64,000 nucleotides of DNA, from the NCBI GenBank assembly GCA_049314555.1, contig JBMOEW010000003.1, forward strand, positions 1 through 64,000, in the 5' to 3' direction. Under the pieces are notes generated by a model. It did not search any database, had not been told where the DNA came from, and saw only the letters and a program-made list of their open reading frames with translations. The DNA is from REEB509 sp049314555 (GTDB lineage Bacteria > Pseudomonadota > Alphaproteobacteria > Caulobacterales > Aquidulcibacteraceae). This document shows positions 43,460 through 52,180 of this stretch, one piece after another (positions within the stretch are counted from its first letter, which is position 1; each line of letters starts with the position of its first letter). Position numbers and translations under genes: made by a program.

Positions 43460-44203
43460 ATGGATAGGCAAAGAGGGATGATTTCCCGGTTCGCCAATCC
43501 TGCCCGCTTTATGCAGTTTTCCGCTTGGCTCACGCCGGCGTTGGCCGTTGCCGCCTGCGCCTTGTTTGGCATCGGCTTGCCATGGGCGCTGATCATGTCG
43601 CCCCAAGACTACCAGATGGGCGAGACGGTGCGAATTATGTATGTCCACGTCCCCGCAGCCTGGTGGGCTTTGGGGCTGTATGCCGCGATGGGCGTGGCAA
43701 GCTTTGTGAGCCTGGTTTGGCGCCACGCCCTTGCCGATGTCGCCGCCCGCGCGATGGCACCGGTGGGCGCGGTGATGGCGGCTGTCTGCTTGATCACGGG
43801 ATCGATCTGGGGCCACCCCACCTGGGGCACGTGGTGGGAGTGGGACGCACGCCTCACCTCCATGCTGGTCTTGTTCCTCACCTATCTCGGTTACCTGGCC
43901 CTGTGGGCGTCCATCGACGACGAGGTCCGCGCCGGAAAACTGGCGGCCGTCTTGTGCCTGGTTGGGCTGATCAACCTGCCGATTGTGCGATTTTCCGTAG
44001 ACTGGTGGTACACCCTGCATCAGCCCGCCAGCGTGCTGCGCATGGGCGGCTCCGCGATCGACCCTACAATGCTAAACCCATTGCTGGTCATGGCTGCAGC
44101 CTTTGCCGCCGCCGCTGGGGCCCTGTCGCTGCTCGGCATGCGCACGCACATCCATCGCAGGCAGGCCGAAGCCGCAGAACAGCGCATTGCGAGGACGTCT
44201 TGA
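43460..44203 (+). CDS. ccmC: Heme handling protein CcmC
   Basis: About 247 residues from ATG 43460; TTG 43433 and ATG 43478 are alternatives and none has a strong ribosome site. Six helices carry the WWD heme motif GTWWEWDARLTS (about 130-141) and two conserved His-bearing loops (MYVHVPAAW and LHQPASVLR). It presents heme to CcmE. The stop overlaps ccmD. Confidence 0.94.
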   Translation: MDRQRGMISRFANPARFMQFSAWLTPALAVAACALFGIGLPWALIMSPQDYQMGETVRIMYVHVPAAWWALGLYAAMGVASFVSLVWRHALADVAARAMAPVGAVMAAVCLITGSIWGHPTWGTWWEWDARLTSMLVLFLTYLGYLALWASIDDEVRAGKLAAVLCLVGLINLPIVRFSVDWWYTLHQPASVLRMGGSAIDPTMLNPLLVMAAAFAAAAGALSLLGMRTHIHRRQAEAAEQRIARTS

Positions 44204-44385
44204 CAAAAGCCCCGTCGCCGCTCCCTGGCGTCATCACAGACGCGCTCTGGTCCTATGTTCTTGCAAGTTATGCGATAGCTGGCCTAGCCCTCCTGGCCTT
44301 GACGATTGCGCTATGGCTGAACGCGAGGCAATGGGCCTTGAGGGCGAAAAAAGCCGCACAAGCTGAAGCGGCCAGCCGCCGATGA
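44200..44385 (+). CDS. ccmD: Heme exporter subunit CcmD
   Basis: 61 residues from TTG 44200, which overlaps the ccmC stop and has GAGG 5 bases upstream. One transmembrane helix (about 19-38) begins with WSYVLASYAIAGLALL and ends in a basic, helical tail (LRAKKAAQAEA), the normal CcmD shape. CcmD is needed for release of holo-CcmE. Too short and in a shadowed frame to be obvious, but position and pattern are decisive. Confidence 0.88.
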   Translation: MTKAPSPLPGVITDALWSYVLASYAIAGLALLALTIALWLNARQWALRAKKAAQAEAASRR

Positions 44386-44963
44386 GCGAAGGGCCATCTG
44401 CACCCAAGGCGCGCCCCAGGGTCTGGGCCTATTTGCCGCTTTTCGCGCTGCTCGCTGTGGTTTTGGCCGCGGTGTTCGTTTTGTCGAACGGTCAAGAGCG
44501 CGAAAAACTGGCAGATCCCGCCGGCCGTGCCGCACCCCCAATGGCGCTCGCCCAGCTGAACACCACTGGCAAAGTGAACACCGCAAGCTTTCGCGGCAGG
44601 CCCTACCTGATCAACGCTTTTGCCTCTTGGTGCGTGCCGTGCCGCGCCGAACACCCGGTCTTGATGCAGCTGCAAGCACAAGGCGTGGCCATCCTGGGCC
44701 TCGCCTACAAAGACGAACCTGCCCAAACCACGCAGTTCCTCAATGATTTAGGCAACCCATTTCAGGCGGTTGGCATCGATGGAGATGGCCAATACAGCCT
44801 GGACCTTGGCACCACGGGGGTGCCGGAAACCTTTGTGGTCGATGCAAACGGCACAATCGTCCTGGCGTTTCGCCAACCCCTCACGATTGAAGCCATGAAT
44901 ACAGTGATCCTCCCGGCGCTTCGGGAGGCGGGCTTTACACCGCCTCCCGAACAGCCCGGTTAA
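44382..44963 (+). CDS. ccmG: Thiol:disulfide interchange protein CcmG/DsbE
   Basis: 193 residues: one N-terminal helix (about 14-36), then a thioredoxin fold with the active site WCVPC (C84, C87) and the CcmG-type acidic YKDEPAQT loop. TTGVPETFVVDANG holds the cis-Pro. It reduces apocytochrome c before heme attachment. It is the last gene of the operon; ccmE, ccmF and ccmH are not in this window. The stop overlaps the convergent MarR gene by 4 bases. Confidence 0.95.
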   Translation: MSEGPSAPKARPRVWAYLPLFALLAVVLAAVFVLSNGQEREKLADPAGRAAPPMALAQLNTTGKVNTASFRGRPYLINAFASWCVPCRAEHPVLMQLQAQGVAILGLAYKDEPAQTTQFLNDLGNPFQAVGIDGDGQYSLDLGTTGVPETFVVDANGTIVLAFRQPLTIEAMNTVILPALREAGFTPPPEQPG

Positions 44964-45622
44964 GCCTTCCCGCCTTTTTTGGGCTTGCCCTTGATTGGCT
45001 TTTTGGACTTCACAATCGGCTTCACCGCCACCTTGGTGGCCTTTTCCGCCTTTTCCGCCTTTTCCGCCTTTGCAGGCTTTGCAGGCTTTGCAGGCTTGGC
45101 AGGCTTGGCAGGCTTGGCAGCCTTGGCCGGCTTTGCCGCGGGCGCCGCCTTGGTGGCAGGGGCGGCCGCAGCCTCATCAACCGCTGCCGCGAGTTGCTCA
45201 AGCGTTTTCAAGAAGGCGTCGCGCTTTGTGACCGCGATTGACGTCATCACGGCCTCATCAGCACCGCGCGCCATCGGCAGCGCAGCGTTCAACACCTTTT
45301 TACCGGCCGCCGAAAGCGACACCGCTTTGGCGCGAGCGTCGTTCGTAGCGGTCTTGCGCGAAACCCAGCCACGCTTTTCCATGCGCGCGATCATGTCAGC
45401 CAACGTCGAGCGATCCACACCCGTTGCTCGCACCAAATCAGTCTGGTTCTGACCGGGCTTTTCCGAGATCGCGGCAAGCACAGCAAACTGGCGCAGCGTC
45501 ACGCCGTCGTCCGCTGTATTCTTCGTAAACCAGTCCGCTGCCAGTTGTTGCGCACGGTGCAGCAGGTGACTGACCGATTGGCTCAGCGCAAAGCCGCCGC
45601 CGGCACTCTTGTCGTCGCTCAT
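44960..45622 (-). CDS. MarR-family regulator with Lys/Ala/Pro-rich tail
   Basis: 220 residues from ATG 45622. The MarR winged helix (about 10-140) has LRQFAVLAAISEKPGQNQTDLVRATGV-type recognition region and the wing MEKRGWVSRKTATNDARAK. After residue 150 comes a tail of repeated Ala-Lys-Pro and Ala-Glu-Lys triplets like histone H1 tails, which probably adds non-specific DNA binding. In the DNA this tail is a 9-bp tandem repeat. It converges on ccmG; targets are unknown. A perfect inverted repeat about 290 bases upstream is a possible operator. Confidence 0.85.
   Translation of the reverse strand: MSDDKSAGGGFALSQSVSHLLHRAQQLAADWFTKNTADDGVTLRQFAVLAAISEKPGQNQTDLVRATGVDRSTLADMIARMEKRGWVSRKTATNDARAKAVSLSAAGKKVLNAALPMARGADEAVMTSIAVTKRDAFLKTLEQLAAAVDEAAAAPATKAAPAAKPAKAAKPAKPAKPAKPAKPAKAEKAEKAEKATKVAVKPIVKSKKPIKGKPKKGGKA
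45041..45139. repeat. Eleven 9-bp tandem units coding the MarR tail
   Basis: On the plus strand, successive 9-base units CTTTTCCGC (three), CTTTGCAGG (three), CTTGGCAGG and close variants (five). Each unit encodes three residues of the regulator's Lys/Ala/Pro or Lys/Ala/Glu tail. Unit number changes would keep the frame, so the tail length may vary between strains. Confidence 0.85.
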
Positions 45623-45911
45623 CAGAAAACAACCTTCTTTGGAAGGAGCTCCGCCGCTTCCAGCGTCGCTCAATCGATAGTGTTGTGTACTGAATAAACA
45701 CGCAATCGCCACAAAGCAACAGCTTGCCCCGCAGGATTGTCCGAACGCCCACAGTACGGACTCAGACGATTGTCGCGCGATGGACTTCAAGGCCAAGGTT
45801 CGCCGGTCGAACCGGTCCAGGCCTTGGTCAGCCACGAGTGTGAAAGGGCGGAGCTAAAGAAGAAAAACCCTTAAACCTTCTGCTTTCCCGCAACGCCATT
45901 GGGTCCAGAAA

Positions 45912-45935
45912 TTACACCCATATCGGACGGTGTAA
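45912..45935. promoter_or_regulatory. Inverted repeat TTACACC-N10-GGTGTAA
   Basis: A perfect 7-bp inverted repeat with a 10-base spacer (arms 45912-45918 and 45929-45935) in the 353-base gap between the MarR gene start (45622) and the yciB stop (45976). The 17-bp centre-to-centre distance fits a dimer on one DNA face. It could be an operator for the MarR gene or a weak terminator after yciB. The rest of the gap shows nothing. Confidence 0.4.
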
Positions 45936-45975
45936 GGTCGCAAACGAGGGTTGTTGGCGCTGGAGTTGCCAGCCA

Positions 45976-46641
45976 TCAAACGCCGTCCTTCGGATTGGTC
46001 TCAGGGCCATCGGCGCTCGGATCGATCTGGTCTTGACCCGCATACTTCATCGTCAGAGGCAGGTTAATGAGTGCAAAGACGATCACCAGCGGGAAGGTGA
46101 TGAACAGCCGTGAGTTCACCCAAAACTCGGTTGTTTGGGTCCGCCAAATGGCCTCGTTGATCACCGCCATAAGGATGAAGAACAGCCCCCAACGCACCGC
46201 CAGGGTCTTCCAAACGCGATCCGGCAACGTGAAGGCATGCCGGAACAACAGCTTCCAGACGTTGTGCCCAAAGAGCATCGATCCAAATATCGCTATGGCA
46301 TAGAACAGGTTCACGACAGTCGGCTTGATCTTGACGAATCCTTCGTCGTGAAGCGCCAGGGTCAATCCGCCAAATCCAACAACGAGCACTGCTGTGACAA
46401 TCAGGACCGGCGGAACCGAGCGCGTCTTGAACCAAGCGTAGACCACCGCAAAAAGAGTTGCCGCAATAAACACCCCCGTCGCGATGAAGATCGAGTCGGA
46501 TGGGGTGGAGCCCAAAAGGCGATGGACCGGGTGATCGGCAGGTAACCGCTGCAGCACATTGAAGCTCAGCACGAAGGCGATGATCGGGCCGAGGTCAATC
46601 AGCAGCTGGCCTGCGCCGCGCGCGGTTTCATTCTTGCTCAT
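45976..46641 (-). CDS. yciB: Inner membrane-spanning protein YciB/IspZ
   Basis: 221 residues with five to six hydrophobic helices. LLIDLGPIIAFVLSFN, KTRSVPPVLIVTAVLV, LHDEGFVKIKPTVVNLFYA and WRTQTTEFWVNSRLF are the classic signatures of the septation/membrane integrity protein YciB (IspZ), involved in cell envelope synthesis during division. In alphaproteobacteria it usually follows ftsY, as here in a nearby position on the same strand. Confidence 0.93.
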   Translation of the reverse strand: MSKNETARGAGQLLIDLGPIIAFVLSFNVLQRLPADHPVHRLLGSTPSDSIFIATGVFIAATLFAVVYAWFKTRSVPPVLIVTAVLVVGFGGLTLALHDEGFVKIKPTVVNLFYAIAIFGSMLFGHNVWKLLFRHAFTLPDRVWKTLAVRWGLFFILMAVINEAIWRTQTTEFWVNSRLFITFPLVIVFALINLPLTMKYAGQDQIDPSADGPETNPKDGV

Positions 46642-47153
46642 GCGCTAAGATACGCCAACTGACCGCCCCTGGACCACACCAATTCTCGTCACGCCTGCTG
46701 AAATCCACCGATCTTCACGCGCCTTGCTTAAAGCGGGCCTCTCGGCGTCGCGGCACACCGAGCGGCCGAACATGGTTCATTTAGGTATTGATTACGGGAA
46801 AACAATTCGCTTAGACTGGCCGATGGACCTGGGGGGTGGGAGTGGCCTGATTGAAGGCCGATTGGTCTATGTCGCACGCGAACATCGACCGCAACAAGGG
46901 AGAGCCGCCCGTGGCGCGCCTTTGCATAGCTTTGTCCACTTCGCACGCCTCAAACAAACGGCGTGACTTGGCAACTTTGGTAATGCGCGCCGCGCTTTAG
47001 CGGGCCATCTCGAACCATTGCCGCGCGCACTGGCGCGCTCAAAACGAGCCGCCTCGGGGGACGGGGTTCAGGGCGGCCTTCCGGAAGAGAATCAAGCGAG
47101 CCAAGCAGCTCACGCTTTCGCGTGTCTGTTTGCCAAACAGCTGAGGTGCACCT
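46642..47153. other. 512-base gap with no supported gene
   Basis: A frame at 46724-46966 has no domain or ribosome site. A possible weak promoter TTGATT-N17-TTAGAC is at 46788-46816. GCGCGC-ACTG-GCGCGC (47023-47038) is a short hairpin. ATG- or GTG-led coding resumes at 47154. Confidence 0.45.
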
Positions 47154-48224
47154 GTGCCGATCGACAACCTACCGCCGCGCCGCCATTACGTGCGCACAAT
47201 TCGCCGCCAACACCGGCGCCGGTTCGCAAGCCAACCGACGGTGCCTTCGACATCCCTTCGCGAAGCCTCGCCGGATTTCGCCCACACGCTGGCGAAAATG
47301 TACCCGCGAAATCACTGGCAATATTTTGCGCTGCCCTTGGCGCGCCGGCACTTGGCGCAGGTGATCTTGTCAGAGTTCACGCCTGAAAATCGCCCCGGCC
47401 TGCGGACGTTGGCCGACGCCCTGGAAACCATGAGCGCCAGCCGGCTGATCGAGCTTTACGTGCCAACCGCGCCGCCACACCTCGCCCGCATCCTCACTCG
47501 CCTCGATGACGGCCCCTGGAAAAAGCAAGACTACCAACGCTTGAGGGATCTGCTGGCCACCGACGATGCCGCCCCAGAGATCCTGCGCCATCTGCGACCG
47601 ATCATTCCGGCCCATCTCGAAACGCTCAAGGCGATTCCGTCGGTCTTTCGGTCGATTGGCCTTGTTCAAATTGCCACCCGCGCGGGCATCGCCCAACCGC
47701 TCGCAGAAACACTCCAAGCCCTGCTGGCGTCCGCATGGGTTGACCGCGCGATTCTGGCCGAGCGTCTTCGGCGGGTTTCAGACCCGCAAAGAATACTTGT
47801 CGCGCTGCGCCTGACCCTCGATGCCGAACCCCTCGAAGTGGATTTCTCCTTAGATCCGCGTTTTGAGCGCCCGGCCACAATCCTCGATTTGGCACGCCTT
47901 TCGGTTGCTTTGAAAAACTGCATGGCAGGCACCACATATAAAGAGCAGCTGCGCAAAGGCACCCACGTTTATTTGAAGTGGACCGGCATCGAAACTGCCG
48001 CCGTCGAAGTGTTCCGCGACAATCCAAGCGGCTGGCGCATGGGGCTGGTGGCAGGGGTGGGCAACACGGGCCTGAGCCCCCCTGCTTGGCGCCAGCTTGC
48101 GACGGCGCTCATGCATCTTGGAGTACGGATTGCAGGCCCCCATCCCCAAACGTGCTTCGCCACGTTGGAGGCCGCACTCAATCGGTATTTGCGATTTGAA
48201 GACAGGGACGACGACTTCCCCTGA
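47154..48224 (+). CDS. PcfJ-like protein, unknown function
   Basis: 356 residues from GTG 47154 with GAGG 7 bases upstream. The first 230 residues are Leu/Arg-rich helices without a recognised domain. The C-terminal part (about 240-330) resembles the core of PcfJ-like proteins: SVALKNCMAGTTYKEQL with its Asn-Cys pair, then KGTHVYLKWTG, TAAVEVFRD and a WRMGLVAGVGNTG segment. PcfJ-like proteins are common on plasmids, phages and mobile elements and their activity is unknown. No mobile genes surround it here. It is flanked by yciB (divergent) and ftsY (convergent). Confidence 0.6.
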   Translation: MPIDNLPPRRHYVRTIRRQHRRRFASQPTVPSTSLREASPDFAHTLAKMYPRNHWQYFALPLARRHLAQVILSEFTPENRPGLRTLADALETMSASRLIELYVPTAPPHLARILTRLDDGPWKKQDYQRLRDLLATDDAAPEILRHLRPIIPAHLETLKAIPSVFRSIGLVQIATRAGIAQPLAETLQALLASAWVDRAILAERLRRVSDPQRILVALRLTLDAEPLEVDFSLDPRFERPATILDLARLSVALKNCMAGTTYKEQLRKGTHVYLKWTGIETAAVEVFRDNPSGWRMGLVAGVGNTGLSPPAWRQLATALMHLGVRIAGPHPQTCFATLEAALNRYLRFEDRDDDFP

Positions 48225-48396
48225 GACGCTCTGACGCGCAAAGAATTGCTGCGCCGGCACCCAAAAGCCAACCAATCCGTTGGCTGAAGAGTTTGGGTCC
48301 TGCGCGGCTGAACTTCTCTTGCCGGCCTGTTCACAACGGGCGGGCAGGGGACCGGGCGGCGGCGAGGTGGTGGGCTTCGCCGTCGCCCCGCGTGAC

Positions 48397-49461
48397 TTAA
48401 GCGTCATTCGCGCCGGTCAATGCCCGCGCAAACCGCACTGCATCAAACACCTGCAGATCTTCCGCCGTTTCGCCAACGCCAACGAAGTGGATCGGCAGTG
48501 CGTGTTTTTCCGCAATCGCCACAAGCACGCCGCCCTTGGCCGTGCCGTCCAACTTCGTCATGATCAGTCCACTGATGTCTGCAGTGGCTCTAAACGCCTC
48601 CACCTGCGAAAGCGCATTTTGACCCACCGTCGCGTCCAACACCAACAGCGTTTCGTGCGGCGCATCGGGCACAATTTTGCGGATCACGCGGACGATCTTG
48701 GCAAGTTCCGCCATCAGCTCAGTTTTGTTTTGCAGCCGCCCAGCGGTGTCGATCAAAACAACGTCCGCATCCAGAGCGATTGCCTGCGCAACGGTATCGT
48801 AGGCAACCCCCGCAGCGTCCGCGCCCGCTCCCTTGGATACAAGCGTCGCCCCGGATCGCTGCGCCCAAACCCCAAGCTGCTCCACCGCCGCCGCCCGAAA
48901 CGTATCGCCCGCTCCAACCACCACCTTCGCGCCGTGTTGACTGAGCAAAGCGCACAGCTTGCCGATCGTGGTGGTCTTACCCGAGCCGTTCACCCCGACC
49001 ATCAATACGATCCGCGGCCGCGGCCCGTTGGTCAGATCAAGTGCAGCCCCCCGCGGCTTTAGGATATCTGCGATCTCGTCTGCCAGGGCCGCCCGAACCT
49101 CAGGGGCCGAAATCTCTTTGTCAAACCGATCCTTTGCAAGGCCAGCCGTGATCTTGTGGGCAGCGGCCGCACCCATGTCGGAGCGAATGAGCAACTCTTC
49201 GAGCTCATCCAGCGTTTCTTGATCGAGCTTCTTGCGCGTGAAAACCCCGGCAACGCCATCGGCAAGCTTCGCGGAAGACTTTTTGAGCCCATCAAATAGC
49301 CGCCCAAACAGCCCCACATTTTTCTGCGCATCCGTTTCAGGCGCGGTGACCACGTCTGGCACTTCGGGCGCAACGCTGTCGGTGCCCACGCTGGCAACAG
49401 GCTCGACCGCACTCTCACTGACCACGCTGTCAGACTTTTTCTTGAACAGTCCCCAGATCAT
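48397..49461 (-). CDS. ftsY: Signal recognition particle receptor FtsY
   Basis: 354 residues. A short acidic N-terminal region (about 10-45) precedes the NG domain. GTPase motifs: GVNGSGKTTTIGKL, DTFRAAAVEQL, DTAGRLQNK, TKLDGTAKGG, and the closing GVGETAEDLQVFD. It binds the Ffh-ribosome complex (ffh at 55065-56579) and docks it at the translocon. The ATG overlaps the stop of mtaB by 4 bases, giving a coupled pair. Confidence 0.97.
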   Translation of the reverse strand: MIWGLFKKKSDSVVSESAVEPVASVGTDSVAPEVPDVVTAPETDAQKNVGLFGRLFDGLKKSSAKLADGVAGVFTRKKLDQETLDELEELLIRSDMGAAAAHKITAGLAKDRFDKEISAPEVRAALADEIADILKPRGAALDLTNGPRPRIVLMVGVNGSGKTTTIGKLCALLSQHGAKVVVGAGDTFRAAAVEQLGVWAQRSGATLVSKGAGADAAGVAYDTVAQAIALDADVVLIDTAGRLQNKTELMAELAKIVRVIRKIVPDAPHETLLVLDATVGQNALSQVEAFRATADISGLIMTKLDGTAKGGVLVAIAEKHALPIHFVGVGETAEDLQVFDAVRFARALTGANDA

Positions 49462-50756
49462 GCCGCGGTCCCTTGCAGCCTGTGGCCATCATGAGAGGTG
49501 AAGCGAAGGCAGCACAGGTCTCCGGCCGTTCCGCCGTCGATCCGCACCGGGGAAAAGTCCGGCAGGCGCGCGTTGCCATCCTCTTCCACAAGCGCGTGCG
49601 CCGTTCTCCCAACCCACCCCTCCAAGTGTCGCGTAAGCGCCGAAGCCGCGGCATCGCGAAGCACACTTGCGCGGCGCTTGACTTCCGCCCGCGCCAGCTG
49701 CGGCATCCGCGCCGCCGGCGTATTTGGCCGCGCGGAGTAGGGGAAAACATGCACGAAAGAGAGCTGAGCCTCCTGGATCAAGGACACCGAAGAAGCAAGG
49801 TGAGCTTCCGTCTCTGTAGGAAAGCCAGCAATCAAATCAGCCCCAAGCGCGATGCCTGGACGAGCGGCCTTCAAGCGCAATGCAAGCGCCACCGCATCTG
49901 CCCGCGAATGCCGCCGCTTCATCCGCTTAAGGATCAAATCGTCCCCATGCTGAAGAGACAGGTGAAGGTAGGGCGCGACCCGCTCATGCCCGGTTACCAA
50001 CTCAAACAACAGGTCGTCCATTTCGATCGCATCGATCGAAGACAGCCGCAGCAGGGGAAGGTCTGGCACCAACTTCAAAATCCGCGCGACAAGATTGCCC
50101 AGCTGCGGTTGGCCCGGCAAATCGGCCCCCCAACTGGTCAAGTCCACGCCCGTCAAAACCACTTCTGGCGTGCCAAGCTCCACCAATCGGCGCACCTCGT
50201 CCACCACCCCGCCGGCAGGCATGGAGCGCGCATTACCCCGCCCGTAGGGGATCACACAAAACGTGCAGCGATGATCGCACCCATTTTGCACAGCCACAAA
50301 AGCGCGCGTCCGAGACCCCGCCACACCTGCCATATGCGGGGCCATCTCCCGCACGGTCATGATGTCGTCTGCAGCGACACGGGGCAACGTTTGGGCAACC
50401 AGGGCTGCAAACGTGCCCGGCAGCTCCTTTTCGCCGTTGCCGATCACGTGCGTGACCTCCGGCATGTTCGAAAAGCGCTCAGGCTCGATCGTCGCAGCGC
50501 ACCCGGTCACGATAATCGCCGCATCGGGCCGTTCGCGCCGCAGCCGTCGGATCGCTTGGCTGGCTTGGCGCACCGCTTCAGCGGTCACCGCGCACGTGTT
50601 GACGATCACAGTGTTTGCAAGACCGGCTGCCTGCGCCTGCGCCGCCATTACGTCGCTCTCATAGGCGTTGAGCCGACACCCGAGCGTAATCACATCTACC
50701 CCAGGCGCCTCAGGGGCCTGGGCAGACGGTTCAAGGGATGGAATGGGTGCACGCAT
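49458..50756 (-). CDS. mtaB: tRNA t6A37 methylthiotransferase MtaB
   Basis: 432 residues. A methylthiotransferase domain with Cys ligands in GCRLNAYES, NTCAVTAEA and VTGCAAT, followed by a radical SAM domain with the CDHRCTFCVIPYGRGNARS triad, then a short TRAM-type C-terminus. It adds the methylthio group to t6A37, the product of TsaD, at tRNAs reading ANN codons. The upstream frame is complete, with a start near 50756. It is coupled to ftsY and follows rplS on the same strand. Confidence 0.95.
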   Translation of the reverse strand: MRAPIPSLEPSAQAPEAPGVDVITLGCRLNAYESDVMAAQAQAAGLANTVIVNTCAVTAEAVRQASQAIRRLRRERPDAAIIVTGCAATIEPERFSNMPEVTHVIGNGEKELPGTFAALVAQTLPRVAADDIMTVREMAPHMAGVAGSRTRAFVAVQNGCDHRCTFCVIPYGRGNARSMPAGGVVDEVRRLVELGTPEVVLTGVDLTSWGADLPGQPQLGNLVARILKLVPDLPLLRLSSIDAIEMDDLLFELVTGHERVAPYLHLSLQHGDDLILKRMKRRHSRADAVALALRLKAARPGIALGADLIAGFPTETEAHLASSVSLIQEAQLSFVHVFPYSARPNTPAARMPQLARAEVKRRASVLRDAAASALTRHLEGWVGRTAHALVEEDGNARLPDFSPVRIDGGTAGDLCCLRFTSHDGHRLQGTAA

Positions 50757-50813
50757 GGCTATGCCATCAGGTGCGCGCGGTGGCCGTCTACGTCAAGCGC
50801 TACACAACTGTGC

Positions 50814-51200
50814 TTACGCTTTATCGTTCTCGCCCTTGCGCACGCTGGTGCGCTCCGCGATCCGTGCAGACTTTCCGCGACGCTCCCGCAAATAATAGAG
50901 TTTCGCGCGCCGCACTTTACCGCGCCGCACAACCTCAATCGACTCAAGCGACGGGGAATACAGCGGGAAAACCCGCTCCACGCCTTCGCCAAAGCTGATT
51001 TTACGCACAGTGAAATTTGCGTTCAAACCGGCCCCGGCCCGCGCGATGCACACGCCTTCGTAGGCCTGAACGCGCTCGCGCTCGCCTTCTTTGATCTTAA
51101 CGTTGACCCGCAGGTTGTCCCCCGGTTGAAACACAGGAAGCACCTTGCCGCCGCTCACGCGGGCAACTTCTTCTTTTTCGAGCGTTTGGATCAGATTCAT
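50814..51200 (-). CDS. rplS: 50S ribosomal protein L19
   Basis: 128 residues from ATG 51200. The start MNLIQTLEKEEVARVSG and the basic body with GDNLRVNVKIKEGERERVQAYEG-type sequence, RKISFGEGVERVFPLYSPS and RRGKVRRAKLYYLRERRGKSARI are standard L19. It is normally next to trmD; here two plus-strand genes (51365-53203) separate them. A short frame upstream in phase is not coding. Confidence 0.97.
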   Translation of the reverse strand: MNLIQTLEKEEVARVSGGKVLPVFQPGDNLRVNVKIKEGERERVQAYEGVCIARAGAGLNANFTVRKISFGEGVERVFPLYSPSLESIEVVRRGKVRRAKLYYLRERRGKSARIAERTSVRKGENDKA

Positions 51201-51364
51201 AACCGCACTCAACACACGTTCGGGTCGAAGAGACCCCGCGGCCCAAAACAAAAGGCCGCCGTCCCCTCAGGAAACCGCGAAAGAAGGGGCGTCTACAGGA
51301 TCAGCCCGCCCTTGTCGAGGGGTGCCGGACAGGCTTTTTTCGCGAACGCGCCTGCATTAAGCGT

Positions 51365-52138
51365 GTGCATGTGAATTGGACCAGAATCTTTAACGGCCCA
51401 GAGCCGGTGCGCATCAACAAATGGCTGGCGCAGGAAGGGGTGTGTTCGCGCCGCGAGGCCGAAGCCCTGATTGCCGCCGGTCACGTGAGGGTCAACGGCG
51501 AACCGGTCAAGGACCTGGGCCACAAGATCAGTACTGGCCAAACCATAACCCTCGCCAAGGCCGCTGGAGCCGCCCTGGAGGCTCAGGTCACGCTGGTGGT
51601 CCACAAGCCGGTCGGCCTGGTGTCTGCGCAGCCTGAGCCCGGCCAAATACCCGCAGCCCGGCTTCTCACCCGCGAGCGTCAGTGGGGCCCGGTTCGGATT
51701 GCCCCTGACCCCGCCTGGCGGGTGGCACCCCTTGGCCGCTTGGACATGGACAGCCGCGGCCTGCTGCTGCTGTCGCAAGATGGCGTGCTCACAAAAGCGA
51801 TCATCGGCCCGCTCTCCAAGCTTGAGAAGGAATATCACGTAACCCTGGCCGGGCAGCTTGCGCCGCAAAAGATCAAGCTCCTCCGCCATGGCTTGAGCCT
51901 CGACGGTCGCGCGCTCAAGCCGGCCAAGGTCGAAGAAATTGGCCAAGGCCGGCTGCGCTTTGTGTTGACCGAGGGCCGCAATCGCCAGATCCGCCGGATG
52001 GCAGAAGCGGTTGGTTTGCAAGTCAAAGACTTGATCCGCGTGCGCATTGGCCCGCTGCAGCTAGGCGAATTGCCAGAGGGGCGCTGGCGGCCCTTGACCG
52101 ACAGCGAACGCGCCAACTTGATCGCTCAATCCAAATAG
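51365..52138 (+). CDS. 23S rRNA pseudouridine synthase, RluB/RluF type
   Basis: 257 residues from GTG 51365 (GTG 51371 is an alternative). An S4 RNA-binding domain (about 17-62, INKWLAQEGVCSRREAEALI) is followed by the catalytic domain with the active Asp in GRLDMDSRGLLLL, LEKEYHVTL, and GRNRQIRRMAEAVG. This is the family that isomerises specific uridines of 23S rRNA; whether it is RluB, RluE or RluF cannot be fixed, though LEKEY favours the RluF side. It lies between rplS and trmD in opposite orientation. Confidence 0.9.
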   Translation: MHVNWTRIFNGPEPVRINKWLAQEGVCSRREAEALIAAGHVRVNGEPVKDLGHKISTGQTITLAKAAGAALEAQVTLVVHKPVGLVSAQPEPGQIPAARLLTRERQWGPVRIAPDPAWRVAPLGRLDMDSRGLLLLSQDGVLTKAIIGPLSKLEKEYHVTLAGQLAPQKIKLLRHGLSLDGRALKPAKVEEIGQGRLRFVLTEGRNRQIRRMAEAVGLQVKDLIRVRIGPLQLGELPEGRWRPLTDSERANLIAQSK

Positions 52139-52180
52139 CCCTGAATTGACGCAGCCCCAGCGCTCGTCTTGGATGCCCGC

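Noticed and set aside
46724..46966. 80-codon plus-strand frame before the PcfJ-like gene
   Set aside because: No ribosome site, no domain, and the sequence resembles intergenic DNA.
49473..51374. Long plus-strand frame opposite mtaB and rplS
   Set aside because: Antisense shadow of two well-defined genes; long antisense frames are expected in GC-rich DNA.
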